64,000 nt of DNA from CALGYY01 sp963678485 (lineage in GTDB: Bacteria; Bacteroidota; Bacteroidia; Bacteroidales; CAIWKO01). This document shows positions 17,141 to 26,262 of this stretch, piece after piece. Made by a program: the position numbers and the translations under genes. Where the stretch lies: contig OY782882.1 in assembly GCA_963678485.1 (NCBI GenBank), forward strand, positions 992,001 through 1,056,000, written 5' to 3'. How positions within the stretch are numbered: the stretch's first letter is position 1; every line of letters begins with the position of its first letter. The notes under the pieces are model-generated. The model ran no database searches. It had not been told where the DNA came from and saw nothing but the letters and a program-made list of their open reading frames with translations.

Positions 17141-17941
17141 ATGAAACCACAACATCTTACATTTAAGAATCACACAATCTATTATAATGATGAGGGGCAC
17201 GGACAGGTAGTACTCTTGCTGCATGGATTCACTGAATCGATGAGTATATGGGAGGACTATAGCAACAAGCTTTCGCGCGAATACAGGGTTGTTTGTATAG
17301 ATCTTCCCGGACACGGACATAGCGATTGTATTGATGAAGTTCATAGCATGGATCTCATGGCTGAGGTGGTGAAGCATGTACTCGATACACTGAAAATCAG
17401 TCGCTGTGCCGTATTGGGACACTCAATGGGTGGCTATGTAAGTCTTGCTTTCGCAGAAAAATACCCTGAATTTATAACAGGTCTTTGCATGTTTCATTCA
17501 ACGGCAGGGGCTGATGGTGAGGAAGCACGGACCAATCGCGACCGCACCATAGAATTTGTTCGTCAGCATAGAATTTCATTTATCAGTACATTCATTCCAG
17601 ATCTTTTCGCTCCTGAATCTCAAAAAAAATATCCTGAGCAAATCAATGCGCTGGTTGATCAGGCGCGGAATATGACTGCAGAGTCGATTATTGCTGCACA
17701 AATTGGAATGCGCGATCGTCCCGACAGAACAAATATTCTTACTCAATCCACCTATCCCATATTATTCATGCTGGGAAAACTTGACAAGCGCATTCCTTAT
17801 GAATCGGCCATGAAACAGGTGTCATTACCGGAAGATGCCATATTACTTTCGATGGGCGGAGTCGGACATATGGGATACATCGAAGCAAGGGACAAAACAC
17901 TATTTGCCCTGAGAGTTTTTCTTGAAGGATTATATCAATGA
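17141..17941 (+). CDS. Alpha/beta hydrolase (esterase-like)
   Basis: 266 aa, cytoplasmic (no signal peptide). The oxyanion-hole 'LLHGF' (27-31), 'DLPGHGHSD' (55-63... of the strand 4 region), nucleophile elbow 'GHSMGG' with Ser95, the acid 'LGKLDKRIP' and the catalytic histidine in 'GGVGHMGYIE' are all in place. The cap region around 'FIPDLFAPESQKKYPE' is like that of carboxylesterases and MenH-like or BioH-like proteins, but the substrate cannot be told. It stands alone on its strand; its stop lies 7 bp from the end of the convergent MFS gene. The start is fixed by the promoter, as an upstream ATG lies inside the -7 box. Confidence 0.85.
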   Translation: MKPQHLTFKNHTIYYNDEGHGQVVLLLHGFTESMSIWEDYSNKLSREYRVVCIDLPGHGHSDCIDEVHSMDLMAEVVKHVLDTLKISRCAVLGHSMGGYVSLAFAEKYPEFITGLCMFHSTAGADGEEARTNRDRTIEFVRQHRISFISTFIPDLFAPESQKKYPEQINALVDQARNMTAESIIAAQIGMRDRPDRTNILTQSTYPILFMLGKLDKRIPYESAMKQVSLPEDAILLSMGGVGHMGYIEARDKTLFALRVFLEGLYQ

Positions 17942-17948
17942 GCAGCAC

Positions 17949-19217
17949 TTAGTGCTTCACTTCACCAATCAAATTAGGATCGTGTTTATGACGGAAGAAT
18001 ACGGCAAACAACACGGCTACAATCAATGAATAGATGGCAAAAACGATCCAGATCGAATGCCAATCCTTTGTATTATCGGCAAGAGTAAAGTAATTCTTGA
18101 TTGCAAAACCAGCAATAATATTACCCATTACTGCGCCTACTCCATTAGTCATTAACATAAATACACCTTGTGCTGATGATTGTATTGAGGAATCTGTATT
18201 TTGTTCAACAAACAGCGCTCCCGATATATTGAAGAAGTCGAATGCCATTCCATAAATTACACAAGAGCTGATAATCAATAAAAATCCAAGATTCGAATTA
18301 TCGGCAATACCAAATAAACCAAAACGTAGAACCCAGGCTAACATACTAATCAACATCACGTTTTTTATACCCAACTTACGCATAAAAAATGGTATTGCAA
18401 GAATGAATAATGTCTCAGAAATTTGAGAGATTGATAAAATGATGGTGGAGAAGTTATTAATAATACCACCTTGGGGGAATACTGAAGCATCTTGCAAAAA
18501 GCTATCGCCGTAAGCGTTTGTCAATTGCAAAGCAGCTCCTAACATCAAGCTAAAAACAAAAAACAAAGCCATTTTCTTTTGTTTGAATAGTACGAATGCC
18601 TTTAGCCCTAGCTTTTGCGCCAATGATTGATGAGAACTGGTGTTTGTTTCTTTTTTTACAAGTGGTATGAAGATAAATGAAAATACGGACAGAATAAAAG
18701 CAAAAATAGCTGCAATAATAAATGACACTTTAATACTTTGGCCAAATCCCCATTCTTTGGTAAATAAATTTGTTACCCACATAGCAACGATAAAACCAAC
18801 GGTTCCCCATACACGGATTGGTGGGAAATAAGTGGTGGGATCTTTACCTTCACTTTTCAAGAGATTGAAACCAATTGAGTTGTTAAGTCCAATGGTGGGC
18901 ATGTAAAAACACATAGCTATAAGTAATACCCAAAAGAAAGGCATTGGAGCATCGATCAAGGGCAAAAAACACATAGACAGCCCAAATAATAGATGGCATA
19001 ATGCATACATATACTTGGCCTGCCATTTATCAGCTAATATCCCAAATAATGTGGGCATAATCAGTGAAGCAAAACCCATGGTTGAAAACACCAACCCAAA
19101 ATCTGCTCCATCCCATTGTTTTTCAACAAATCCATAATGCCCCAAGGTCATCATCCAGGAACCCCAGACAAAGAATTGAAGAAAGTTCATTATGGTAAGA
19201 CGCAATTTTATATTCAT
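17949..19217 (-). CDS. NupG/XapB-type nucleoside:proton symporter (MFS)
   Basis: 422 aa with twelve predicted transmembrane helices. The opening 'LTIMNFLQFFVWGSWMMTLG' and the 'FGILADKWQAKYMYALCHLL' loop are typical of the nucleoside:H+ symporter family (NupG, XapB), and 'FPPIRVWGTVGFI' is its conserved segment before helix 5. It probably brings nucleosides across the inner membrane in exchange for the proton gradient. That would fit deoC about 11 kb away, but there is no direct linkage. Single gene, convergent with the hydrolase, 46 bp after the bifunctional-nuclease gene on the same strand and possibly cotranscribed with it. Confidence 0.85.
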   Translation of the reverse strand: MNIKLRLTIMNFLQFFVWGSWMMTLGHYGFVEKQWDGADFGLVFSTMGFASLIMPTLFGILADKWQAKYMYALCHLLFGLSMCFLPLIDAPMPFFWVLLIAMCFYMPTIGLNNSIGFNLLKSEGKDPTTYFPPIRVWGTVGFIVAMWVTNLFTKEWGFGQSIKVSFIIAAIFAFILSVFSFIFIPLVKKETNTSSHQSLAQKLGLKAFVLFKQKKMALFFVFSLMLGAALQLTNAYGDSFLQDASVFPQGGIINNFSTIILSISQISETLFILAIPFFMRKLGIKNVMLISMLAWVLRFGLFGIADNSNLGFLLIISSCVIYGMAFDFFNISGALFVEQNTDSSIQSSAQGVFMLMTNGVGAVMGNIIAGFAIKNYFTLADNTKDWHSIWIVFAIYSLIVAVLFAVFFRHKHDPNLIGEVKH

Positions 19218-19263
19218 AGTTTTCTTATATGTGGATTAACAAAGAGTGTTTTTGAAATAAGAA

Positions 19264-19863
19264 TCAGGTGCTCTTCTTTTTTCTTTTATTGATCTCATCC
19301 CTGATTTGAGATGCGCGTTCGAAGGCTTCGTCGGCAATGGCTTCAGCAAGAAGTTTTTCAAGGTCTTCAATTCCAAGGTCGGTGAATTCATTAAGAAGAT
19401 CATCTTCATCAACTTCATCGTCCTGATTAGTTTCATCGACGGGGCTTGTGTGATCATCCATCACCATACCCGCTGTAGCAAGAACTTTTTCATCGGCATA
19501 GATGGGACATTGGAAGCGCAATGCAAGAGCCACAGCATCCGAGGTGCGCGCATCTATTTCGATTTCATTTTTTCCATCATCACATACCAGGATGGCAAAG
19601 AAAACGCCCTTAAGGAATTTATTGATAATAACTTCAATGACCTTGATATTAAAGGAATCGGCAAAACTTTTAAACAAATCATGGGTAAGTGGGCGCTCAG
19701 GTTTCATCTTCTCAAGCTCAATAGCAATGGCCTGAGCCTCAAAGCCACCAATAGTAATTGGCAGGCGGCGCTTACCACGTTCTTCCCCAAGGACCAGTGC
19801 ATATGCACCGCTTTGTGACTGACTGAAAGAAATCCCAATGATTTCCAGTTTGACTTTTTTCAA
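19264..19863 (-). CDS. Bifunctional nuclease (BFN/DUF151) domain protein with C-terminal UVR motif
   Basis: 199 aa. Residues about 1-130 match the DUF151 domain: 'VLGEERGKRRLPITIGGFEAQAIAIEL' contains its core, and 'IDARTSDAVALALRFQCPIY' is the second signature. After an acidic linker (about 135-160) the end 'IADEAFERASQIRDEINKRK' is a UVR motif as seen in UvrB, UvrC and McsA. Plant relatives have RNase and DNase activity; the bacterial role is not clear. This BFN-UVR fusion is common in Bacteroidota. It precedes the MFS gene by 46 bp. About 240 bases to the next gene are AT-rich and hold the pyrophosphatase promoter. Confidence 0.88.
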   Translation of the reverse strand: MKKVKLEIIGISFSQSQSGAYALVLGEERGKRRLPITIGGFEAQAIAIELEKMKPERPLTHDLFKSFADSFNIKVIEVIINKFLKGVFFAILVCDDGKNEIEIDARTSDAVALALRFQCPIYADEKVLATAGMVMDDHTSPVDETNQDDEVDEDDLLNEFTDLGIEDLEKLLAEAIADEAFERASQIRDEINKRKKKST

Positions 19864-20059
19864 CGCACAGGCAATTTTTGATTCCTGAAACTCCCCAATA
19901 ATTAGTACAAACTTAAAAAAAAAACCTTAATAATGAACGAAAATCTGCGATTCGGCTTTTTTTTTACTCATTATTGATAATTAATATTTTCACAATCAGG
20001 CAGAAAGGAAATTATACGCGATAAACGCAAATTTGAAAAGCAAGATATTCGAATTTTTG

Positions 20060-20067
20060 TAAATTTG
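20060..20067 (+). promoter_or_regulatory. Bacteroidota -7 box (TAAATTTG) for the membrane pyrophosphatase gene
   Basis: Exact TAnnTTTG match 35 nt ahead of the ATG at 20103, leaving a short 5' leader. Confidence 0.6.
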
Positions 20068-20102
20068 CCCACAAATGTCCTTTTGACAAAAAAATTATTA
20101 TT

Positions 20103-22529
20103 ATGAAACAGCTTGGAAAAGTTTTATTTGCGAGCATGGTGATGTTTTTAACACCATTGATGACGATGGCCAGCGAGGCCGATCTGAAAATTCCTGATAC
20201 CATTAAGCAGCAATCCATCTTGTACTATGGATTTTTGATAACCACCTTGGGTCTGCTCTTTGGTTTTTATCAGTTCATGAAGGTCAAAAAACTTCCGGCA
20301 CATAAATCAATGCTGGAGATTGCTGATGTAATTTACAGCACTTGCAAAGCCTACTTAAAACAACAGGGAAAGTTTCTGGCTATTTTATTCTTATTTATTG
20401 GTGCTGCTGTAGCTGGATATTTTGGATTTTTATCCCCTATCGGTGAAACTACAGGTGCTAAGATTGGATCAGTTGCCTTAATTATTGCATGGACTGTCAT
20501 TGGTATTCTCGGCTCCTACAGTGTTGCAGCTTTTGGTATTCGCATGAATACACTTGCCAACGCCCGTATGGCCTTTGCATCGCTTAAGAGAAACCCATTA
20601 AAACTTTTAAATATTCCACTTAATGCAGGTATGAGCATTGGTGTTGTTCTGATTTGCGTTGAATTAATGATGATGCTCATCATCCTTTTATTCATGCCGG
20701 GCGAACTGGCAGGTGCTTGCTTCATTGGTTTTGCTATTGGTGAATCCCTTGGTGCTTCTGCTCTTCGTATTGCAGGTGGTATTTTTACCAAGATTGCTGA
20801 TATTGGTTCCGACCTTATGAAGGTCGTTTTCAAAATTGGTGAAGATGATCCTCGTAACCCTGGTGTTATTGCAGACTGTACTGGTGACAATGCTGGTGAC
20901 AGCGTTGGACCAACCGCTGACGGTTTTGAAACTTATGGTGTAACGGGTGTTGCATTAATCTCTTTCATTTTATTGGCCGTTACCGGTGGTGCTGCTATGC
21001 AAACCGAATTGCTGGTTTGGATCTTTGTGATGCGTATCCTCATGATTATTACCTCTGTTTTTTCATTCTGGATTAATGGATTCATCAGCAAAATAAAATA
21101 CAGTGGCAAAGACGATCTCGATTTTGAAGCACCTTTAACTCATCTGGTGTGGATTACATCGATACTTTCAATTGGCGTTACCTTCATTGCAAGTTATGTG
21201 TTAATTCCCAATTTAAATGGAAACACTAACATGTGGTGGATTCTATCAACAATTATCAGTTGTGGAACATTAGGCGCTGCAATTATTCCCGAATTCACAA
21301 AACTCTTTACATCACCTAAATCTGCACACGTTCAAGAAGTAGTGAAAGCAGGTCGCGAAGGTGGTGCTTCCCTCGTAATTCTATCTGGTCTCGTTGCCGG
21401 TAACTTCAGCGCATTCTGGAAAGGTATGGTATTCTTTGTTCTCATGTTCATCGCATACTACGCCAGTACCTTCGGCCTTGATACAGTAATGGTTTATCCT
21501 TCGATCTTTGCATTTGGATTAGTTGCCTTTGGTATGCTTGGTATGGGTCCTGTGACCATTGCGGTTGACAGCTACGGACCTGTTACCGACAACGCACAGT
21601 CAGTATATGAACTTTCGCTGATCGAAGACAATAAAGAACAAAGCTCTGCAGAAATTGAAAAAGAATTTGGTTTTAAACCCGATTGGGAAAAATCAAAATA
21701 CTACCTGGAAGCTAATGATGGCGCAGGTAATACCTTCAAAGCAACGGCAAAACCAGTATTGATTGGAACCGCAGTAGTTGGAGCCACCACGATGATTTTC
21801 TCTCTTATTTTGATGATTGAAAAATCGCTAGGTGTAAGACCAGAAGATATTCTTAACCTTCTGAATCCCTACTCCATTCTTGGATTCATCCTTGGTGGCG
21901 CAGTCATCTATTGGTTCACCGGTGCATCAACACAAGCAGTAACCACTGGTGCATACCGCGCGGTAGAGTTTATTCGCAAGAATATCAATCTTGATCCAAA
22001 CGCACCTAAAAAAGCAGATACAGCAAAATCAATTGAAGTTGTAAAAATCTGTACTCAATATGCGCAAAAAGGTATGTTCAATATCTTTATCGGTATTTTC
22101 TTCTTTGCATTAGCATTTGCATGTCTGTCATCCCCATCAGGTATTGGTGGAAATAATGCTGTTGCACTCTTTGTGAGCTATCTTATTTCAATCGCAGTAT
22201 TTGGTTTGTTCCAGGCAATCTTTATGGCAAATGCTGGTGGTTGCTGGGACAATGCTAAAAAAGTGGTGGAAGTTGATCTTCGCGAAAAAGGCACACCTCT
22301 TCACGATGCTTGCGTAGTGGGCGATACCGTGGGTGATCCTTTCAAAGACACCTCATCTGTTGCTTTGAATCCTGTGATTAAATTCACCACACTTTTTGGA
22401 TTGCTTGCAATGGAAATCGCCATCTCCCCAAGTTTCAGAGATGTTGCTCCTTATTGTGGTGTAGCATTTTTAATTATAGCGCTCGTCTTTGTGTGGAGAT
22501 CATTCTACGCAATGAGAATCAAAAAATAA
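20103..22529 (+). CDS. hppA: Membrane-bound ion-pumping pyrophosphatase
   Basis: 808 aa with about 16 membrane helices. The catalytic loops are recognisable: 'EDDPRNPGVIADCTGDNAGD' (near 248-267) with the pyrophosphate- and Mg-binding aspartates, 'DNAQSVYELS', and the C-terminal 'GDTVGDPFKDTSSVALN' with 'NAGGCWDNAKKVVE'. The enzyme couples hydrolysis of pyrophosphate to H+ or Na+ export. At the position that decides potassium dependence the sequence reads 'GNTFKAT', with lysine where K+-dependent enzymes have alanine, which points to the K+-independent class; the next key position is Ala rather than Thr, so this is not certain. A signal-anchor-like N-terminus precedes the first core helix. 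Single gene with its own promoter and terminator. Confidence 0.95.
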   Translation: MKQLGKVLFASMVMFLTPLMTMASEADLKIPDTIKQQSILYYGFLITTLGLLFGFYQFMKVKKLPAHKSMLEIADVIYSTCKAYLKQQGKFLAILFLFIGAAVAGYFGFLSPIGETTGAKIGSVALIIAWTVIGILGSYSVAAFGIRMNTLANARMAFASLKRNPLKLLNIPLNAGMSIGVVLICVELMMMLIILLFMPGELAGACFIGFAIGESLGASALRIAGGIFTKIADIGSDLMKVVFKIGEDDPRNPGVIADCTGDNAGDSVGPTADGFETYGVTGVALISFILLAVTGGAAMQTELLVWIFVMRILMIITSVFSFWINGFISKIKYSGKDDLDFEAPLTHLVWITSILSIGVTFIASYVLIPNLNGNTNMWWILSTIISCGTLGAAIIPEFTKLFTSPKSAHVQEVVKAGREGGASLVILSGLVAGNFSAFWKGMVFFVLMFIAYYASTFGLDTVMVYPSIFAFGLVAFGMLGMGPVTIAVDSYGPVTDNAQSVYELSLIEDNKEQSSAEIEKEFGFKPDWEKSKYYLEANDGAGNTFKATAKPVLIGTAVVGATTMIFSLILMIEKSLGVRPEDILNLLNPYSILGFILGGAVIYWFTGASTQAVTTGAYRAVEFIRKNINLDPNAPKKADTAKSIEVVKICTQYAQKGMFNIFIGIFFFALAFACLSSPSGIGGNNAVALFVSYLISIAVFGLFQAIFMANAGGCWDNAKKVVEVDLREKGTPLHDACVVGDTVGDPFKDTSSVALNPVIKFTTLFGLLAMEIAISPSFRDVAPYCGVAFLIIALVFVWRSFYAMRIKK

Positions 22530-22549
22530 CCCTTGTTTTGGATATAAAT

Positions 22550-22583
22550 AAAAAAGGCTGCTATTCATGGCAGCCTTTTTTTT
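22550..22583 (+). terminator. Intrinsic terminator after the pyrophosphatase gene
   Basis: GGCTGC (22556-22561) pairs with GCAGCC (22570-22575) around an 8-base loop, followed by eight T. The A-run before it may let it serve the convergent gene as well. Confidence 0.85.
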
Positions 22584-22599
22584 ATAGAAGATTTACTAA

Positions 22600-23505
22600 C
22601 TATTCATAATACTCAAACTCCTGCTTTACGCAGTAGTATTGATCAGGACCCTGATCGTGACGATCCACATACACCATCGATTCAACCAATTCTCCATCTT
22701 CGTCCCAAACCCGTTCAATACGGTGATTCAGTTCTTCCTGATCGTTGAACTCTTCATGCAAAAGTACATTGTCGTGATCGTCGTATTGCATTTTTGTAGT
22801 CTTGCTAGTTGTGGTATCCTCTTCAAATAATTCTATGACATTTCCCTTATCATCAAAAGTAAACGTTGTTCGAGCCATAATCTGTCCCTCCTTATTATAG
22901 CGCTCGGCACAATCGCGATTACCTTTTTCGTCGTATTCATAAACCATTCGCACATCTTCATGATCTTCTTTTCCGCGCGATTTGGTTTCTATCAAATTCT
23001 TTTTATCATCATATGTATGTATGGCTTCTGAAATAAATTCCTGCTCGCTTCCATACACTGTTTCTTTTTTCAATAACTCTCCTTCATACTCATATTGTTC
23101 CAGACTTTCAACTTCCCCATCCTCATCCTGCTGCCTGCGTTCAATCAGATTCCCAAGATCATCATATAAATATGTTACATAATCAGAATATGAATCCTGA
23201 TAGGTAATGGTTTCTTTCGCCATCTTTCCATCTTCACGATACTCAAATATGTGGCGCTCGGCCAATTCATTTCCTTCGAAATAAAGAAGCTCTTCGATCA
23301 ACTGTGCCTTATCGTTGTATACATATTCGTTATGCTCTGAAGCTTCACCCTCTCGCGTGAATGTCTTTTCAGCGGTCATGTTCCCGGCTTCATCAAAAGC
23401 CTGCATGCTCGTAATGTGCGAATTTGCCACGATCCATGCTTCAGTTTCCTGACTGTAAGCATAATTGTATCGGGTCGTGGTTCTGGTTTTAATTTTCCTT
23501 GCCAT
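22600..23505 (-). CDS. Cytoplasmic YD/RHS-like repeat protein
   Basis: 301 aa from the ATG at 23505; a longer frame from 23568 would overlap the end of lptD. The whole chain is made of about twelve imperfect repeats of 20-25 residues with the pattern Y-x-Y-D-(x)2-G-N-(L/V)-I-E, for example 'YLYDDLGNLIERR' and 'YEYDEKGNRDCAERY', which is the RHS/YD core. Unlike most YD proteins it has no signal peptide, no toxin tip and no RHS cage length, and it is strongly acidic (many Glu and Asp). It follows lptD by 31 bp and may be cotranscribed. Function unknown; a role as an intracellular scaffold is only a guess. Confidence 0.7.
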   Translation of the reverse strand: MARKIKTRTTTRYNYAYSQETEAWIVANSHITSMQAFDEAGNMTAEKTFTREGEASEHNEYVYNDKAQLIEELLYFEGNELAERHIFEYREDGKMAKETITYQDSYSDYVTYLYDDLGNLIERRQQDEDGEVESLEQYEYEGELLKKETVYGSEQEFISEAIHTYDDKKNLIETKSRGKEDHEDVRMVYEYDEKGNRDCAERYNKEGQIMARTTFTFDDKGNVIELFEEDTTTSKTTKMQYDDHDNVLLHEEFNDQEELNHRIERVWDEDGELVESMVYVDRHDQGPDQYYCVKQEFEYYE

Positions 23506-23536
23506 AGGTTTCTGATTCCTGATATGTTTATAATAA

Positions 23537-26173
23537 TCAATAGTCTCTCCAGTCGGTCTTCTTCTCAAGTTTAAGATCCTGCAATATCGAGGCTTTTACG
23601 CGTATAGTAAAATTATAACTCTGCCTGAACCCAATAGGAATCCAGTTAAGGATCATTTCCCAACAATGCAAATCGCGGTAGATATTGATGGATGTATAAG
23701 AAAAATCTTTGTTGTTGAAATCATAGCCTGTAGTGAATCCCAATTTCCATTTTTTAGTAATGGAAATATCCCCTGATATATTAAGGGTTTGAACGGTATC
23801 ACGCACGTATCTGTCGAGCGTCGAACTGTACTTTCTTGAATAGGTCAAATTGTAATTCAAGGTAACACTCCACGGATTATTATAATCCACATTCGGCAAA
23901 GGATGGTATTGCTGGTTCTGACTGCTCGTGTTATTTGTTTCTTTAGCCGCCTTCTTTTTAAAATCGTTATAACCGAAAGTAAAGCCAACACTGACCATCC
24001 ATTCATAGCTATTAAAACGAAGTAATTTGCGATTTACATCCCATTGAAATTTATTAATCCTGTTACCGGATGTATCAGTGGCATAAAAATCCCAAACTCC
24101 TGCATAGTTCACATCAATACGTTTGAACAGTTTGGTGCGCCCCCTTACCGTAAGATAATCCCAATTCATTGAATCCTTGGCCAAATCATAGCCGGTGCGA
24201 ATTGTAAGGTCTTCAATCAGCATGATTTTTTTGGTACCTGTCACCGTATCTTTTTTAGACCGCACTTTCATTTCAAGATTGTTTGACAGTGCAAACGCCA
24301 CCAGTCCTGACCTTCCATCAGGTGGAGATCCATAAATAGAATTTTCGAAGCGACTGTACTTTTGATAATTTCCAAAAGTATCAGCCACGGTATAGCGATA
24401 GTAATTCCAATTGGGCTTGCCAAAATCAGGGCGATATGAGAAGCTGACTGTCGGGGTGATTACGTGACGTATAGCTTTCAAACCACCTTTCTTGAATTGG
24501 TACATCGCATAGATACGGGTGTTTAGTGATGATGAATAATTAAAATCCCGTGCCGTAGTAAAACCTTCCAGCGTGTCAATCTTAATATAATTAGTATCGG
24601 ATTCTTCAACAAAATGCTTCTCTATACTCTGCAAATACCATCGTTCGTTGTAAGTAAACGAATTGTTCCATGTAAAATACTTAAATACTTTTATTGTGCT
24701 ATTCACTGGTATTTGATGCAGCATTCCATTTTGCATATGTTTCAGCGTATTCATGGTCAGAAGCAATGAATCAGGCGTACTGATTTTATTCTGAGCATTC
24801 ATAACGTAATTCACGCTAATGTTATCGTACCAACGCAGGCGGGATTTACCTTTTTTTCTAAAAGGATAGAAACGGGAAATGCTGAAACTGAGCTCAGGAA
24901 GGCGCACCAAAACCTGCTTCGTTCCAGTATTCTGCTTATAGCCCATGCTCAGCGCAAAATTGTAGCGTCCCTGACCAAAGCTTGTTTGATAAGCAATACT
25001 TGATTCGAAATCGTTGGAAAGATAATCTGCAGTAGTGGACGGATTGTATTTATTGTAATTGCTGGAACCTGCATTTACATTGGCAGAGAAGCTGCTATTC
25101 GGCCGGGCCTTCGAGTCCTGCTTATGCTGCCATTTTACAAAAACACTTTTAGTTTTGCTATAATCAGGCAAGCCTCTTTCACCAAGAATATTTTCCGCAT
25201 AACTCAGATTTACAGAGCCTTCATATTTATATCTTTTTTTATAATTCGAGCCAAGTTTAATTGCCCAACTACCACGGGTGTAGATATCGCCACGAACCGC
25301 CAAATCAACATAATCGTTAATCCCCCAGTAATAACCTCCATTTTCGAAATAAAATCCACGATTAGCCGATTGTCCATATGTTGGCATAAGAATACCGGAG
25401 ACTTGCCCCTTCCTTGTTGGAAAAAATCCAAAAGGTACAATCAATGGCGTAGGCACATCTTCAATTACAAGATAGGCAGGACCAGTCACGATCTTTTCGT
25501 TGGGAATAACCTTTGCCTTGAAGAATTTTATTTCATAATGAGGATGTTCATTGGGGCACGTAGTGTATTTGCCATCCTTGACATTCGTGGTATTATTTGC
25601 AAATCGCTTCACCACGCTACCATGAAGAAAGCTCTCTCCTTCCTGTGTAATGATATCCTTGATGAGACCTTTCTTAGTATCAAAATTATATAAAATACTG
25701 CTTGCTGTAAAAGTCTGGCTTCCTTGAGTAAACACAGGCCGTTCAGAAGTTTTACCTGTAGAATCAGGGATACCTTCGGCATACATCACATTTTTCTTAA
25801 AATCAATTTCAACGTATCCGGCTTTAAGCACAATATCTTCGTAATAAATCTCGACACTTCGATAAAGATAAACCTTCTGCTGACTCAGCTGAATACGGAT
25901 TGAATCTGTGGCCACGTATTGAATACTTGTGGAAATTGCATTGCTCGAAACCATGCTTCGATAGTCAGCAACTGAATCAACAGGAATGCTGTCGTTTGCA
26001 ATCGTGGAGGTATCAGAGGCGCCAATGGTAAGGGTATCAGATGCAGATATTGCCAATGAATCGGAAGTGCTTACTGTACTATTCTGGCTATATGCAGCGT
26101 TATTGCATAGACAGAACAGCGCAGAACACAGTACAAGAAAATGCGAGTATTTAGTTAATAAAGTCGTTGACAA
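23537..26173 (-). CDS. lptD: LPS-assembly outer-membrane protein LptD
   Basis: 878 aa, with a signal peptide ending near 'AAYSQ' (29). Residues about 90-230 form the OstA/LptA-like jellyroll ('VYLYRSVEIYYEDIVLKAGYVEID', 'SILYNFDTKKGLIKDI'). The rest is a large beta-barrel with many short aromatic-rich strands ('GFYFENGGYYWGIND'). 'LVIEDVPTPLIVPFGFFPT' is the LptD consensus that links the two domains. Together with a lipoprotein partner it inserts lipopolysaccharide in the outer leaflet. The divergent amidase promoter region upstream also contains a minus-strand TAnnTTTG box. It agrees with kdsC and hldD in this window: the organism makes a KDO- and heptose-containing LPS. Confidence 0.88.
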   Translation of the reverse strand: MSTTLLTKYSHFLVLCSALFCLCNNAAYSQNSTVSTSDSLAISASDTLTIGASDTSTIANDSIPVDSVADYRSMVSSNAISTSIQYVATDSIRIQLSQQKVYLYRSVEIYYEDIVLKAGYVEIDFKKNVMYAEGIPDSTGKTSERPVFTQGSQTFTASSILYNFDTKKGLIKDIITQEGESFLHGSVVKRFANNTTNVKDGKYTTCPNEHPHYEIKFFKAKVIPNEKIVTGPAYLVIEDVPTPLIVPFGFFPTRKGQVSGILMPTYGQSANRGFYFENGGYYWGINDYVDLAVRGDIYTRGSWAIKLGSNYKKRYKYEGSVNLSYAENILGERGLPDYSKTKSVFVKWQHKQDSKARPNSSFSANVNAGSSNYNKYNPSTTADYLSNDFESSIAYQTSFGQGRYNFALSMGYKQNTGTKQVLVRLPELSFSISRFYPFRKKGKSRLRWYDNISVNYVMNAQNKISTPDSLLLTMNTLKHMQNGMLHQIPVNSTIKVFKYFTWNNSFTYNERWYLQSIEKHFVEESDTNYIKIDTLEGFTTARDFNYSSSLNTRIYAMYQFKKGGLKAIRHVITPTVSFSYRPDFGKPNWNYYRYTVADTFGNYQKYSRFENSIYGSPPDGRSGLVAFALSNNLEMKVRSKKDTVTGTKKIMLIEDLTIRTGYDLAKDSMNWDYLTVRGRTKLFKRIDVNYAGVWDFYATDTSGNRINKFQWDVNRKLLRFNSYEWMVSVGFTFGYNDFKKKAAKETNNTSSQNQQYHPLPNVDYNNPWSVTLNYNLTYSRKYSSTLDRYVRDTVQTLNISGDISITKKWKLGFTTGYDFNNKDFSYTSINIYRDLHCWEMILNWIPIGFRQSYNFTIRVKASILQDLKLEKKTDWRDY

Positions 26174-26212
26174 TTTCTTCTCTTCCTTAATTCGCGTAAA
26201 GCAGCAATGCTG

Positions 26213-26220
26213 TAATTTTG
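26213..26220 (+). promoter_or_regulatory. Bacteroidota -7 box (TAATTTTG) for the amidase gene
   Basis: Exact TAnnTTTG match, 42 nt before the ATG at 26263; lies back to back with the lptD promoter box. Confidence 0.5.
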
Positions 26221-26234
26221 TTTGCTTTGCCGCA

Positions 26235-26242
26235 CAAAACTA
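26235..26242 (-). promoter_or_regulatory. Bacteroidota -7 box (TAGTTTTG on the minus strand) for lptD
   Basis: Exact TAnnTTTG match 61 nt before the lptD ATG at 26173. The two opposite boxes are separated by 14 bp, so the promoters overlap. Confidence 0.45.
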
Positions 26243-26262
26243 ATTAAAAATCCTCATCCGGG

